A stretch of 32,563 nucleotides of DNA from UBA5420 sp964485345 (GCA_964485345.1 CAZAJB010000022.1:1-32563), one strand, 5' to 3'. Positions 1-7,283 are shown, counted from the first letter of the stretch. Made by a program: numbers and translations. Notes: generated from the sequence alone by a model not told the origin.

Positions 1-120
1 AATGTTCCCCGACAGTGTTGCTGGTTGTCCTCCTCCTCCCATGCATCCAACGAAAGTCAAGGATACCATGATCACAATTCCGATAAGTAGGTAGCTGCAT
101 ACATTGCGTTTCGACACCAT
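1..120 (-). CDS. Lipoprotein, N-terminal part (runs off the left edge)
   Basis: Reading leftwards from an ATG at 118-120, the frame stays open for all 40 codons to the window edge. The peptide starts with a short basic stretch (MVSKRN), then a hydrophobic core of about 15 residues (YLLIGIVIMVSL), then FVGC with Cys26, and a Gly-rich linker. This is a lipoprotein signal peptide with a lipobox, so the product should be lipid-anchored on the outer face of the cytoplasmic membrane. An AAGAGGG ribosome binding site (128-134) sits 7 nt before the ATG, which supports the start. The mature domain lies outside the window, so no function can be given. It follows the 458-residue secreted protein on the same strand, separated from it by a repeat. 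Confidence 0.72.
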   Translation of the reverse strand, partial: MVSKRNVCSYLLIGIVIMVSLTFVGCMGGGGQPATLSGNI

Positions 121-240
121 ATTTGCGCCCTCTTCCATGATCTATTTCTTGGTAAAATTCTTCCTCGCCCAAAGAATTCCTTTTGCTGTGAAAAATATAG
201 GTAGGCCTAAACCTAGCTAGGGAGCCCCTGAGTACGAAAT

Positions 241-288
241 TCGTCAAATTGATCGAGGTCCAGGCCCCGAGGCCGGCCTCCAGGCCCC
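241..288 (-). repeat. Family A 3'-end repeat, copy A1
   Basis: Read on the minus strand, GGGGCCTGG starts 2 nt after the TAA stop (291-293) of the secreted-protein gene. A GC-rich palindrome follows, then a second GGGGCCTGGACC and TCGATCAATTTGACGAATT. The same parts, GGGGCCTGGACC plus a CAATTTGACGAATT-like tail, recur after uroD/jetD, after the MqsA-type gene and after splB. The GC-rich stem could act as a terminator, but no T-run follows it. Confidence 0.7.
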
Positions 289-290
289 AT

Positions 291-1667
291 TTAAAACCCG
301 AGCAGGGTGCTGTGGTATCCTACAGACCACATATAGTGGTTGAAGGTTTGTTGCTGGATTTGCAGCATGGTTTGGTGCCGGGCCCAGGCCATGGGATCGT
401 AGGACCCATCCTGTGTGCTGTCTGCATCGCTTGATTCACCAGGAGTAGGGGCGAGCTGCAGAATTACACTTCGTGCATACCTGCTGTCGGCATCATCGGC
501 GCTACCCAGTGCCCGCCGCAAGGTCGTCCAGACTGCAGGTAGAGCCTCAACCTGCTGCTGTTCTTCCTGGCTGAAACTAGGCCAAGCATCCATCAGTTGC
601 TCCTTGATCTCACGTACCGCGCCGTCCCCTATCATACTTGGCAGCGCTGCACTTGACGCAGCATCTTCGCCTCCATTTTGAGCAAGAAACTCCGCAAAGG
701 CTAGGAGCTCCGCGTAAGCTGTTGCCGCCACCTCCGTTAGGGGGATGGCGCCTTGAACGAGCACTTGGTCTCCTTCGAGGAACGCAGCGCGAATCACACT
801 GACGATGGGATCACCAGGATCGCTTTCCTCGATCCATTCCCAGATCGACGCTCCCACAGACTCTTGGACTTCAGCCAGCTCCCCCTGATCGCTCATGGAC
901 ATAATGAACTCCGCAAAAAGCGGGTACTCATCATAGGCTGCCAACTCTGCTTCTGAATACTCCCTCCAGATCCCTGTCAGCTCCTTCAGGATCAGCGTTT
1001 CTTCCGCGAGGGACAGGGGGGAACCCAAGGCAAACTCCAGAACAAATAAGAAACCATCAGCGTTACGGTCGAGACGCACAGCTCTGGCCTCCGCGCTCCC
1101 CTCAGGTGGAAGAGAACCCACGCCAGAGGTGAGAGAATTGACGAAGCCTTCCAGAATCAAGTACCCTCTCTCTTCCGCAAACAAGTCCGCCGGGGCGAGG
1201 TAATGAAACCAGAGAGCCTGTTCAAATGCACTGTTCTTTAGAACGATTCCCATCCCATCGGCTCGCCTTTGTTCGCTGCCCTGAACTAACCCAAAGAAAA
1301 CAGCATCATCCCCCACAAGCTCCCAACCATAGGCCCGCATGTCGGGGTTTTCCTCCTGCACCAGGCCCAGGAAAAAGTCAGCGTGTTCTGCCGCGGTCCA
1401 GTGGCCCTGGTAGGGCAAGAGCACAAGCCATAGTTGCTCGTAGGTATCTACATCGTGGATTACGATACCAGATTCAGTCTCTCCCACAACCCAGCCCCTT
1501 GGATAGTGGAAGGAAAAGGACCCATCCTCTGTCACATACTTGTTCCAACCCACTTCGGCCCCTTCTGCCCGCGCCACGGCACTAGGCGCGAACGCCGTTC
1601 CCAGCATCGCCAGTGACCACGCTAAAAGCCCAATCAAGGAATAAAACCTCAGACGCTTCCACCACAT
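291..1667 (-). CDS. Secreted protein of unknown function
   Basis: A 458-residue protein. The ATG at 1665-1667 is chosen because AAGGTGA lies 5 nt upstream and because it begins directly with a signal peptide: MWWKRLR, a hydrophobic stretch to about residue 27, then a signal-peptidase-I-like AVARA/E site near residue 34. The frame is open further upstream, but that extension would bury the signal peptide. Mature residues about 40-60 (YVTEDGSFSFHYPRGW) look like the first strands of a PsbP/DUF1795-like fold, a resemblance only. The rest is acidic, Ala/Glu-rich and probably helical. The last 40 residues are Gln- and aromatic-rich. There are no catalytic motifs I recognise and no C-terminal anchor. 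It lies upstream of, and on the same strand as, the lipoprotein at the window edge, so the two may be co-expressed cell-envelope proteins. Confidence 0.8.
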   Translation of the reverse strand: MWWKRLRFYSLIGLLAWSLAMLGTAFAPSAVARAEGAEVGWNKYVTEDGSFSFHYPRGWVVGETESGIVIHDVDTYEQLWLVLLPYQGHWTAAEHADFFLGLVQEENPDMRAYGWELVGDDAVFFGLVQGSEQRRADGMGIVLKNSAFEQALWFHYLAPADLFAEERGYLILEGFVNSLTSGVGSLPPEGSAEARAVRLDRNADGFLFVLEFALGSPLSLAEETLILKELTGIWREYSEAELAAYDEYPLFAEFIMSMSDQGELAEVQESVGASIWEWIEESDPGDPIVSVIRAAFLEGDQVLVQGAIPLTEVAATAYAELLAFAEFLAQNGGEDAASSAALPSMIGDGAVREIKEQLMDAWPSFSQEEQQQVEALPAVWTTLRRALGSADDADSRYARSVILQLAPTPGESSDADSTQDGSYDPMAWARHQTMLQIQQQTFNHYMWSVGYHSTLLGF

Positions 1668-2131
1668 AAGCTTCACCTTGCCTTCACTTTGATTGACAAC
1701 ATTTGGAAGATAATGGGGTATTCTATGGCTTCGAGGAAATTCCTCCATTCAGTTTCCGACTTAGGTGAAGGAGGGGCGTTAAGCTACCAGTGGCAGGAAT
1801 CAAGAGATGGGACAACTTGGAGGAGTATTGAAGGCGCAATCGGGGTCAGCTACTCAATTTAAAAAAGCACCTTCGAACAAAGTGGCAACCAGTATTGCTG
1901 TCTGGTGACATGACTTCTCTGTGAGAGGCAAAGTGACCTACTGGCAACATGGGATCGTTCAGCAAAAACGGGGCGTAGATTATAGCCTAAGTCTGGCTCT
2001 ATCGTCCCGGATTTTTTGAGAACTAGACAAAAGGGACAGGACATCTTTTGGCGAGTGATGAATAAGACCTAATGAAGTCCTAAGTAGGTCCTAAGTAGGT
2101 CCTAAGTAGGTCATCAACGCTAAGAGAGTGG
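1668..2131. other. Intergenic region, 464 bp, no supported gene
   Basis: It separates the leftward secreted-protein gene from the rightward RING-finger gene and should hold both promoters, but no -35/-10 pair is convincing. The only clear structure is the 11-bp tandem repeat at 2077-2109. Short open frames here have no ribosome binding site and no recognisable content. Confidence 0.5.
2077..2109 (+). repeat. Three tandem copies of an 11-bp unit
   Basis: GTCCTAAGTAG is repeated three times without a mismatch (2077-2087, 2088-2098, 2099-2109), and a fourth partial unit starts (GTC). It ends 22 bp before the GTG start of the RING-finger gene, in its likely leader. It could be an array of binding sites or simple slippage. 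The units are contiguous without spacers, so it is not a CRISPR. Confidence 0.85.
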
Positions 2132-3091
2132 GTGATTCGCATTTCATCCCAAGTTGGCAAGATTTGTCCCCGTTGTCAAATGCCGATCTCCGAAGAAACG
2201 CCGGTAAAGATCTGTGCCCAGTGCCACACCCCCCAACATGCTGAGTGTTGGGATCACCTAGGGGCTTGTTCGGTTTATGGTTGTGGCAGCAGGCAGGCGA
2301 AGCTTCTTTTGCAGACGGCGGAAGATGACACAAAGAGTTGTCCCTATTGTTGCAGAGACGATCAAAGCGGCGGCTATCCGCTGCAAGCACTGCCATGCTA
2401 ATCTGACACCTAGGCCGGAGACCCGTTCGGAGCAACCTCGCCCTGGCCCTGATTCCATGAGCGGATCCTTGATTTCCAGTGCCTTTAGTTATGGCTGGAA
2501 GTGTTTTACCGAGAATATTGGGCTCCTCATCGGTGTTCATGTCTTTGTTGGTCTGTTCGGGGTGCTCTCTAAAGGCCTAATTCGGAGATGGAGATTCGGC
2601 TTTGGCTACGCCTATCGTCCTCTTTGGATCGTTATAGCCATCCTCGGCGCACTCTTCACCGCCTGGCTGACGGTGGGTGTGCTCAAGATTAACCTGGCCA
2701 TTATTGACGGCCGATCGGCATCATTTCCAGACTTGTTTTCTGGGTCGGATCGTCTTGGATCCTACTTAGGTGCCACTCTCCTGGTCAGCATACTTGTTGG
2801 CATTGGCACGATGCTTCTGGTTGTACCAGGTATTATTCTTGCTGTCTCGTCTTTACAGCGGTTCTCGCGGTCGATCAACGCGGCGTACTAGAAGCCCTGC
2901 GTGAGAGCTGTCAGCTGGTGCGAGGTTCCTTTTGGTTGATTGTTGGCTTCGGGATCCTAGGCTTTTTACTCAACGTCCTTGGGGCTATACCCCGTGGACT
3001 TGGCCTTTTGCTCACCACACCCACTACGAGCTTGGCCTTAACCTATCTCTACCGCCGGTTGCAAAGTGTTGTCAACCCGCAATCGAAGTAG
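2132..3091 (+). pseudogene. Prok-RING finger membrane protein, broken by two frameshifts
   Basis: Three consecutive frames give one sensible protein. Frame one (GTG at 2132) encodes a prokaryotic RING-like zinc finger: C12-x2-C15, C28-x2-C31, H36, C39, C46, C51. It continues to SCPYC and reaches a stop at 2399-2401. Near 2352 sense moves to the next frame, which completes a second zinc ribbon (IKAAAIRCKHCHANL). After a Pro/Glu linker come several hydrophobic helices, including LLIGVHVFVGLFGVL, IVIAILGALFTAWLTVG and ATLLVSILVGIGTMLLVVPGIILAV. This frame stops at 2889-2891. Near 2850 sense returns to the first frame (FTAVLAVDQRGVLEALRES to LTYLYRRL), ending at TAG 3089-3091. The helices and the LEALRES motif resemble bacterial multi-pass membrane families of unknown function (DUF975-like). 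Two independent shifts suggest decay, although assembly indels cannot be excluded. Confidence 0.75.
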
Positions 3092-3387
3092 AGATACAGA
3101 AAACGCTGCAGGTGACTTTAGGGGAATGATTCGAGGGGTAGGTAAACGAACAAGGGTGCTGATCGCAGAGCGGTCTCTCTTAAGGCGGCGCCGTAATAGT
3201 GTCTCTTTTGCGCTTAAAAACCTAAGGGTGCGAAATATGAGTTAGGCGAAGATTTGGGCGCGTTGAACCGCACAGGGTTCGTGTCCAGGACGAACGGGTA
3301 TATGAAGAGCTGGTGAAAAAGACAGACCTGTTTGCTGAGGTATTTATTACCTGGTAGGAATGCGGAAAAAATAGGAGGGTGAAACTT

Positions 3388-4047
3388 ATGGCAGCTGTAA
3401 TGACAAAGGGAATTTGTGAGTTTTGTGGACAGACGTATTCTAGACGCGGGATCAAGAGACATTTGGATAGTTGCCCCCAGAGGGCGAGAGGAAGAATAAG
3501 CGATACTGATATACCTTATTACACCCTCTTAATTGAGGATGCGTACGACAGGGATTATTGGTTATATGTGGAGGTGTCGGCGAAGGCAACTCTAGAGGAC
3601 TTAGATAGATTTTTGCGAGATATTTGGCTAGAGTGCTGCGGGCATTTAAGCCAGTTTATCATTGGCGGCGAGCGATTTCTTTGCGCTGGCGTTGAATTAG
3701 ACTGGGGAGACGTCTCTATGGATATCTCTTTTCGGGATATCGCCCGACCAGGGCTTGTATTTGAACATGAATATGACTTTGGTAGCACCACAACTCTGAA
3801 ACTGGCTTGCGTTTCAGCTCGCCTTGGTGGTTTGGCCACCGAAGAGAGAATCAAGTTGCTAGCCAGAAACAATGCCCCGAATATTCACTGTGATTCTTGT
3901 GGCAAAGAAGCTGAGTGGTTCGTTACAGAAGACTTTATTCTGCTTTGTGACTCGTGTGCGGAGAAATACGATCTTGAGGAAGAGTGGAGTTTGCCTGTTT
4001 TGAACTCACCCCGCACTGGTGTCTGCGGGTATGGTGGGGATTGGTAA
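3388..4047 (+). CDS. pRiA4b ORF-3-like protein with N- and C-terminal zinc fingers
   Basis: A 219-residue protein. ATG 3388 is chosen because AGGAGG (3373-3378) lies 9 nt upstream; a GTG at 3379 touches that site and is too close. Residues 10-29 form a C2HC finger (C10-x2-C13, H25, C29). About 45-150 matches the plasmid pRiA4b ORF-3-like domain: YYTLLIED, WLYVEVSAKATLEDLDRFLRDIW, CCGHLSQFIIGG and FEHEYDFGSTTTLKL. Near the end, C168-x2-C171 and C187-x2-C190 form a zinc ribbon. The family is widespread near mobile elements and its biochemical role is unknown. The next gene, a nucleic-acid-binding protein, starts 57 bp downstream on the same strand, so the two may be one operon. The zinc fingers suggest binding to nucleic acid or protein (inference). 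Confidence 0.85.
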   Translation: MAAVMTKGICEFCGQTYSRRGIKRHLDSCPQRARGRISDTDIPYYTLLIEDAYDRDYWLYVEVSAKATLEDLDRFLRDIWLECCGHLSQFIIGGERFLCAGVELDWGDVSMDISFRDIARPGLVFEHEYDFGSTTTLKLACVSARLGGLATEERIKLLARNNAPNIHCDSCGKEAEWFVTEDFILLCDSCAEKYDLEEEWSLPVLNSPRTGVCGYGGDW

Positions 4048-4104
4048 CGACTGGAACAACTCAGTGGTGTTGAATGGGAAACTTGAAACAAGGAAGTGGA
4101 GTTA

Positions 4105-4692
4105 ATGGCAAGAAGACAATCGCAGGTGCGGGTTCAACTAACTTCGGTTGATGAGATGATCAAGCCAAACGACGATGAACTCAGGTGTATTCTCAGAGCG
4201 GCAGATGAGATCATCATGCGGGCAGGGCGCGACATGGTAGCGAAGATCCTCAAGGGATCAAGGGACAAGAAGGTACTTGAGCATGGTTTGGATGCATGTC
4301 CTGTTTATGGCTGCTTTAGTGAGCGTACGCTTGCGGAGATCACCAAGATGGTTGATTGGGCCATCGGTGCCCGCTATCTTGCGTGGGAGTATGATGGGCG
4401 CTTACCCCTGATCGTGTTTGCCTCGAAAGGCTGGGAACTCTACAAGCCCATTTACGCCGCGGAGCTCCATCAATCGATCCTGCAAACTACAGAGGATGAG
4501 GCTGTCTTGGCCTTGATTGAGAAGTTGAAGAACAAGAACCGTGAGATCATCCTAATCCTTCTTGAGAAAATTGCCGCGAGCAAGAATATCGGTATCCTTC
4601 GTTTCTTAGAGCGATGGCAGGAGAGCGAGGTCAAGAAAGTGAGGGCCCGCATTAACTGGGCTATCGCAGAGATGCGTAGGGCAGGCGATTAG
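4105..4692 (+). CDS. RQC-minor-1 family DNA-binding protein
   Basis: A 195-residue protein, started at ATG 4105 with AGGAA about 9 nt upstream (an in-frame GTG at 4096 is an alternative). About residues 25-125 match stand-alone RQC domains of the RQC-minor-1 group: AGRDMVAKILKGSRDKKVLE, LDACPVYGCFSERTLAEITKMVDWAI, ARYLAWEYDGRLPLIVFASKGWELYK. RQC is the winged-helix module by which RecQ helicases bind duplex ends. The minor forms lack a helicase and were described in connection with nucleic-acid repair and conflict systems (family knowledge). No helicase motifs are present. The C-terminal 70 residues are charged and helical (EKLKNKNREIILILLEKIA), like a HEAT-type or dimerisation tail. It follows the pRiA4b-like gene, probably in one transcript. 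Confidence 0.82.
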   Translation: MARRQSQVRVQLTSVDEMIKPNDDELRCILRAADEIIMRAGRDMVAKILKGSRDKKVLEHGLDACPVYGCFSERTLAEITKMVDWAIGARYLAWEYDGRLPLIVFASKGWELYKPIYAAELHQSILQTTEDEAVLALIEKLKNKNREIILILLEKIAASKNIGILRFLERWQESEVKKVRARINWAIAEMRRAGD

Positions 4693-4885
4693 AAAGGTCG
4701 GGGTCGTATGGAGGAACAAAGAAAGAGCAAATGGCCGTACGTGGCTTCCGCCTACGCATCTATTACAATGTCATTCTCCCGCTGATTAGTCCCGCTCTTG
4801 GAACGGTAGCCATCAAAAGGGATGACTCTTGAAAGTAGCCTCCCTACTAGTCTGTGATCCCACTTTGGTGTCCTACGGGCCCGGG

Positions 4886-4906
4886 GTTTCCCTTTTAATG
4901 GGAAAC
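4886..4906 (+). terminator. Hairpin, possible terminator for the pRiA4b/RQC pair
   Basis: GTTTCCC (4886-4892) and GGGAAAC (4900-4906) form a perfect 7-bp stem around a TTTTAAT loop. No T-run follows on the plus strand, so it is a weak intrinsic terminator at best. It lies 193 bp after the RQC-minor-1 stop. Confidence 0.3.
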
Positions 4907-5016
4907 GTCTGAGGAACATAAGCCCGGTGTATGCTACGCAATGTGGGGACAAGTTAGATAAGATAGCGAAAGAGGGAAAACCATGATTGCGGTATTAATC
5001 CTTCTTTAACGCGCAA

Positions 5017-5055
5017 CAACGGTTTCTAACGCTTAAACACGCGTTGAGGCCGTTG
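5017..5055 (+). promoter_or_regulatory. Two-tier stem-loop with TAACGC motifs in a leader
   Basis: CAACGG (5017-5022) pairs with CCGTTG (5050-5055), and AACGC (5028-5032) with GCGTT (5041-5045). TAACGC occurs three times around it (from about 5008, 5027 and 5060). It lies 47 bp upstream of the ATG of the broken AlbA_2-type regulator. Such regulators often bind their own leader, so this may be an operator or attenuator (inference). Confidence 0.35.
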
Positions 5056-5101
5056 CACCTAACGCGAATTTGCATTGGAATGTGTTAAGGGGTGTGTTCG
5101 A

Positions 5102-5672
5102 ATGGAAAAGCTAGATTTGAAAGAATCTTTTACAGCGGAATTTAAAAGTGATTGGGCTAGAATTGGTCTCATGAAACAGTTCACTCCCGGGCGGGCGATT
5201 TTCGAACCAGCCGCTCCAGAATACCTTTGGCAAGAAGCTGCAAGCCTACTTTGAGGAGCTAGGCATTGAGAGCCAAACCACCCCGTCCCATAATCAGGAC
5301 ACGGGGACTCCTGGCAAGACCCCTAAGGAGAAACATATGCAGGCCAAACGTCTAGAAGGACTAGTTGCATCAGGCTTGGTTGAGGCGCTTGGTACCAATA
5401 GAAATCGGACATATCTTCTAAGCCCAAGGGTTTATGAGAAGACCAGTGACCTTTTACGATATGTCCGCCAGAAAGACATTGACGTTCTTCGTTTTGAAGA
5501 GCTGGTTTTCAGTTTGGCGGAGAAGCAAGGTCGTGTGACGCGGGGCGATGTAGTGGAGTTATTGCACATCGAACCCTCAAGGGCTTATCAGGTCTTAAGA
5601 CGGTTGGTAGAGAGCGACAAGCTCGAACTTGTAGGCAAAGGTCGCTATGCTCACTACATTCCGACAGAGTGA
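5102..5672 (+). pseudogene. Broken AlbA_2-type regulator with a splB fragment replacing its middle
   Basis: ATG 5102 has a GGGG-type ribosome binding site and begins MEKLDLKESFTAEFKSDWAR, the typical start of the AlbA_2/Schlafen-like ATP-binding domain of bacterial HTH regulators. After 23 codons the sequence becomes the N-terminal region of a spore photoproduct lyase (5171-5345). From about 5346 it is again the C-terminus of an AlbA_2-type regulator: RLEGLVASGLVEALG, RTYLLSPRVYEKT, RQKDIDVLRFEELV, then the winged helix TRGDVVELLHIEPSRAYQVLRRLVES and a GKGRYAHYIP end. Intact relatives are about 450-600 residues, so most of the ATPase and linker region is gone. Both junctions are in frame with the AlbA_2 parts or with the splB piece, but a 2-nt deletion near 5225 breaks the whole. 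Not expected to be functional. Confidence 0.72.
5171..5345 (+). pseudogene. Fragment of a second spore photoproduct lyase gene
   Basis: Translated with one frame correction near 5225, this segment parallels residues 1-60 of the intact SplB at 17967-18986: MKQFTPGRAIFEPAAPEY, FGKKLQAYFEELGIE, QTTPSHNQDTGTPGKTPKEK, MQAK against MRKFIPQRAIFEPAALEY, LGRELHAHFKELGVE, QTTPSHNRVTGIPGKTPKEK, VQAK. The DNA is similar but clearly diverged, so this is an old paralogue or an acquired copy and not a recent duplication. The radical-SAM cysteine motif and everything after it are absent. Confidence 0.78.
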
Positions 5673-5799
5673 AGCAGAAGCGAATCTTTTTGGAGCGCAC
5701 TTCGTTGGTTGATTCTGTGAACAGCTTTTGCCCTAAATCCAGCTACATCCTTGCTGCAACAAATAGGACACACTGAACACCGCAGAAAGCAGGCTTTTC

Positions 5800-5860
5800 G
5801 CTTTGAACTGGTTATTGGTTGGTCTATCTGGCGTTTATTTTCTTACTTTCTCTTTGAGTA
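5800..5860 (+). pseudogene. DUF378 relic with a 93-bp internal deletion
   Basis: From 5803 to 5825, 23 nt are identical to 17672-17694 in the intact DUF378 gene (coding LNWLLVG). The sequence then jumps to match 17788 onward (SGIYCLTFLF against SGVYFLTFSL). The skipped piece, 17690-17782, is 93 bp (31 codons), and both ends carry GGTCT, so a short direct-repeat deletion explains it. Nothing recognisable of the gene's start precedes it. The overlapping longer open frame at 5751-6020 is in another frame and reads as noise. The rest of 5673-6109 holds nothing I can name. Confidence 0.6.
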
Positions 5861-6109
5861 TGATTCCTACTTGTTTTGGCATTTTCCCATCCAAGGTGCC
5901 ATGGAAAAGGAAAGGTACGCATCACAGGACGCTCTCTCCCTAGACTGCGCTGTGGTCGTACCTTTTTTGTTCGTTAGGGTATACAAGGGAAGCTCGATGG
6001 AGTACAATGAGGATAGTTAACAAAGCAACTGGTTACACAGCCGGGTCAACCTGCAGATGGCGAGAACAACGCACTTTACCCTTCGTTTCAGGGACTGAGG
6101 AGGAAGACG

Positions 6110-6547
6110 ATGTCTGGCATCAAAGATATCTGGCATTACGCCAACACGACCATTCATTCGGCCCGCAAGCTCATTAACGAGCGGCTGCAGCCCTTAGGAC
6201 TGACAAGCGCCGAGGGGAATATCCTGCTGAGTGTGCTCAATAGCGATCGGGTCTTGATGCAGGAGGACTTGGTTGATCAGCTGGAAATCAGCAAGCCAGC
6301 TGTTTCTCGTGCTCTTGTATCTCTGGAAAGAAAAGGCTTGATCACCAGGGAAAAGGATACGCTGGATAAGCGAGTGTTTCGGGTTAGGCTAACAGATAGG
6401 GCCAGCCAAATCGGGCCACAGATAGAAGCGATCTACGAAGGCCTCTTCACTCGAGCTTCCCAGGGAGTCGCGGAAGAGGAGATAGAGGACTTTATTGCCA
6501 TCTTCCGCCGGGTAGCGGCCAATCTCAACGAGAAGGGAAGGCTGTGA
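6110..6547 (+). CDS. MarR-family transcriptional regulator
   Basis: A 145-residue winged-helix protein of normal MarR length. ATG 6110 has GGAGGA about 6 nt upstream. The order is a dimerisation helix (residues 1-30), LTSAEGNILLSVLNSDRVLMQEDLVDQLEISKPAVSRALVSLERKGLI (HTH with recognition helix about 55-85), the wing TREKDTLDKRVFRVRLTDRA (about 86-105) and a C-terminal dimerisation helix. MarR dimers bind palindromes and usually repress themselves and a neighbour. The next gene starts 1 nt after this stop, so they are translationally coupled and the membrane kinase-like protein is the likeliest target. No signal-sensing cysteine is present. Confidence 0.92.
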   Translation: MSGIKDIWHYANTTIHSARKLINERLQPLGLTSAEGNILLSVLNSDRVLMQEDLVDQLEISKPAVSRALVSLERKGLITREKDTLDKRVFRVRLTDRASQIGPQIEAIYEGLFTRASQGVAEEEIEDFIAIFRRVAANLNEKGRL

Positions 6548-6548
6548 C

Positions 6549-7283
6549 ATGGGCAAAAGCGATGTTATAGCAGCAGTTGTCCTAATCCTCTACTACCTAA
6601 TCGGTCTTCTGGCCATTCCTACCATGTTGAAGGCCTGGACAAAGCTGCCAAGTGAGGTCATCCGTAAGCTGCAGCATGTTATCTATAGCCTGTCGGTCTT
6701 TCTTTTGCTACGCCTCTTTAGCAGCTGGTACGTCTCTGTGCTGGCTGCTTTTCTCTTGGTGCTTGTGGCCTATCCCGCTCTCTACCTGCTCGAGGGGACC
6801 AAGGTGTACAAACGCTACTTTATGGATCGGTCAGAAAGGGGCGGGGAATTGCGTAAGCAGCTCCTCTATGTACAGCTTTCCTTTGCCCTCTTAATTCTGT
6901 TCTTCTGGGGCGTCCTGGGAGCAAAATGGCAATACATAGTGGTTGTGGCGGTAATGGCTTGGGGTTTGGGTGATGCGGCCGCTGCCCTGGTTGGGAAGTT
7001 CTTTGGCAAACGAACCATTGTTCATGCTTGGGTTGAAGGGGCCAAAACGCATGAGGGGACACTAGCCATGCTGCTTGGGGCCTTTGTCGCCATCTTCTGC
7101 AGCCTGCTCTTTTTCAGTGATCTGTCTTGGTACATTTGTCTGCTCATCTCCTTGGTCGTGGCGCCAGTTTGTGCAGTGGTAGAACTGTGCTCCAAAGGGG
7201 GTATCGATACCTTAACCATTCCCCTAGCTACTGCAGCTATGGTGTTTCCCTTGGTTGCCCTACTCACTTACTTAGGGTGGTAG
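6549..7283 (+). CDS. Membrane CTP-dependent polyprenol/phytol kinase-like protein
   Basis: A 244-residue integral membrane protein with about seven hydrophobic segments. It carries family marks of the dolichol kinase/phytol kinase/CDP-diglyceride-synthase superfamily: EVIRKLQHV near the N-terminus (about residues 36-44), MAWGLGDAAAALVGKFFGKRTIVHAW in the middle (about 136-161), THEGTLAMLLGAFVA, and VELCSKGGIDTLTIPLATA near the end. Relatives phosphorylate phytol or dolichol with CTP or transfer CMP to phosphatidate; the substrate here cannot be told from sequence. It follows the MarR gene by 1 nt. The upstream AAGGGAAGG inside the MarR end serves as ribosome binding site. It probably acts in membrane lipid or isoprenoid-alcohol metabolism in the cytoplasmic membrane. 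Confidence 0.85.
   Translation: MGKSDVIAAVVLILYYLIGLLAIPTMLKAWTKLPSEVIRKLQHVIYSLSVFLLLRLFSSWYVSVLAAFLLVLVAYPALYLLEGTKVYKRYFMDRSERGGELRKQLLYVQLSFALLILFFWGVLGAKWQYIVVVAVMAWGLGDAAAALVGKFFGKRTIVHAWVEGAKTHEGTLAMLLGAFVAIFCSLLFFSDLSWYICLLISLVVAPVCAVVELCSKGGIDTLTIPLATAAMVFPLVALLTYLGW

Larger units (their letters stand above)
4693..5101. other. Intergenic region, 409 bp, with two stem-loops
   Basis: No gene is supported. It holds a perfect 7-bp hairpin at 4886-4906 and a two-tier stem-loop at 5017-5055 surrounded by TAACGC motifs. The 11-mer GGTGTATGCTA (from 4926) also occurs just upstream of the intact DUF378 gene (from 17563). The region ends at the start codon of the broken AlbA_2 gene. Confidence 0.5.

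Noticed and set aside
1859..2044. Open frame on the minus strand that could be an IS21-like remnant
   Set aside because: No transposase motif, no terminal inverted repeats and no ribosome binding site; the resemblance was only an impression.
2077..2109. CRISPR-like repeat array
   Set aside because: Units are 11 bp and contiguous, without spacers; no cas gene is present.
3240..3360. Plus-strand stretch with protein-like codons (VQDERVYEELVKKTDLFAEVFITW) ending at a stop just before the pRiA4b gene
   Set aside because: No start codon or ribosome binding site and no family I recognise; it may be a worn-down gene end, but this cannot be supported.
5751..6020. 89-codon plus-strand open frame before the MarR gene
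   Set aside because: No ribosome binding site or family likeness; the DUF378 similarity in this stretch is in a different frame, so this one is a by-product.
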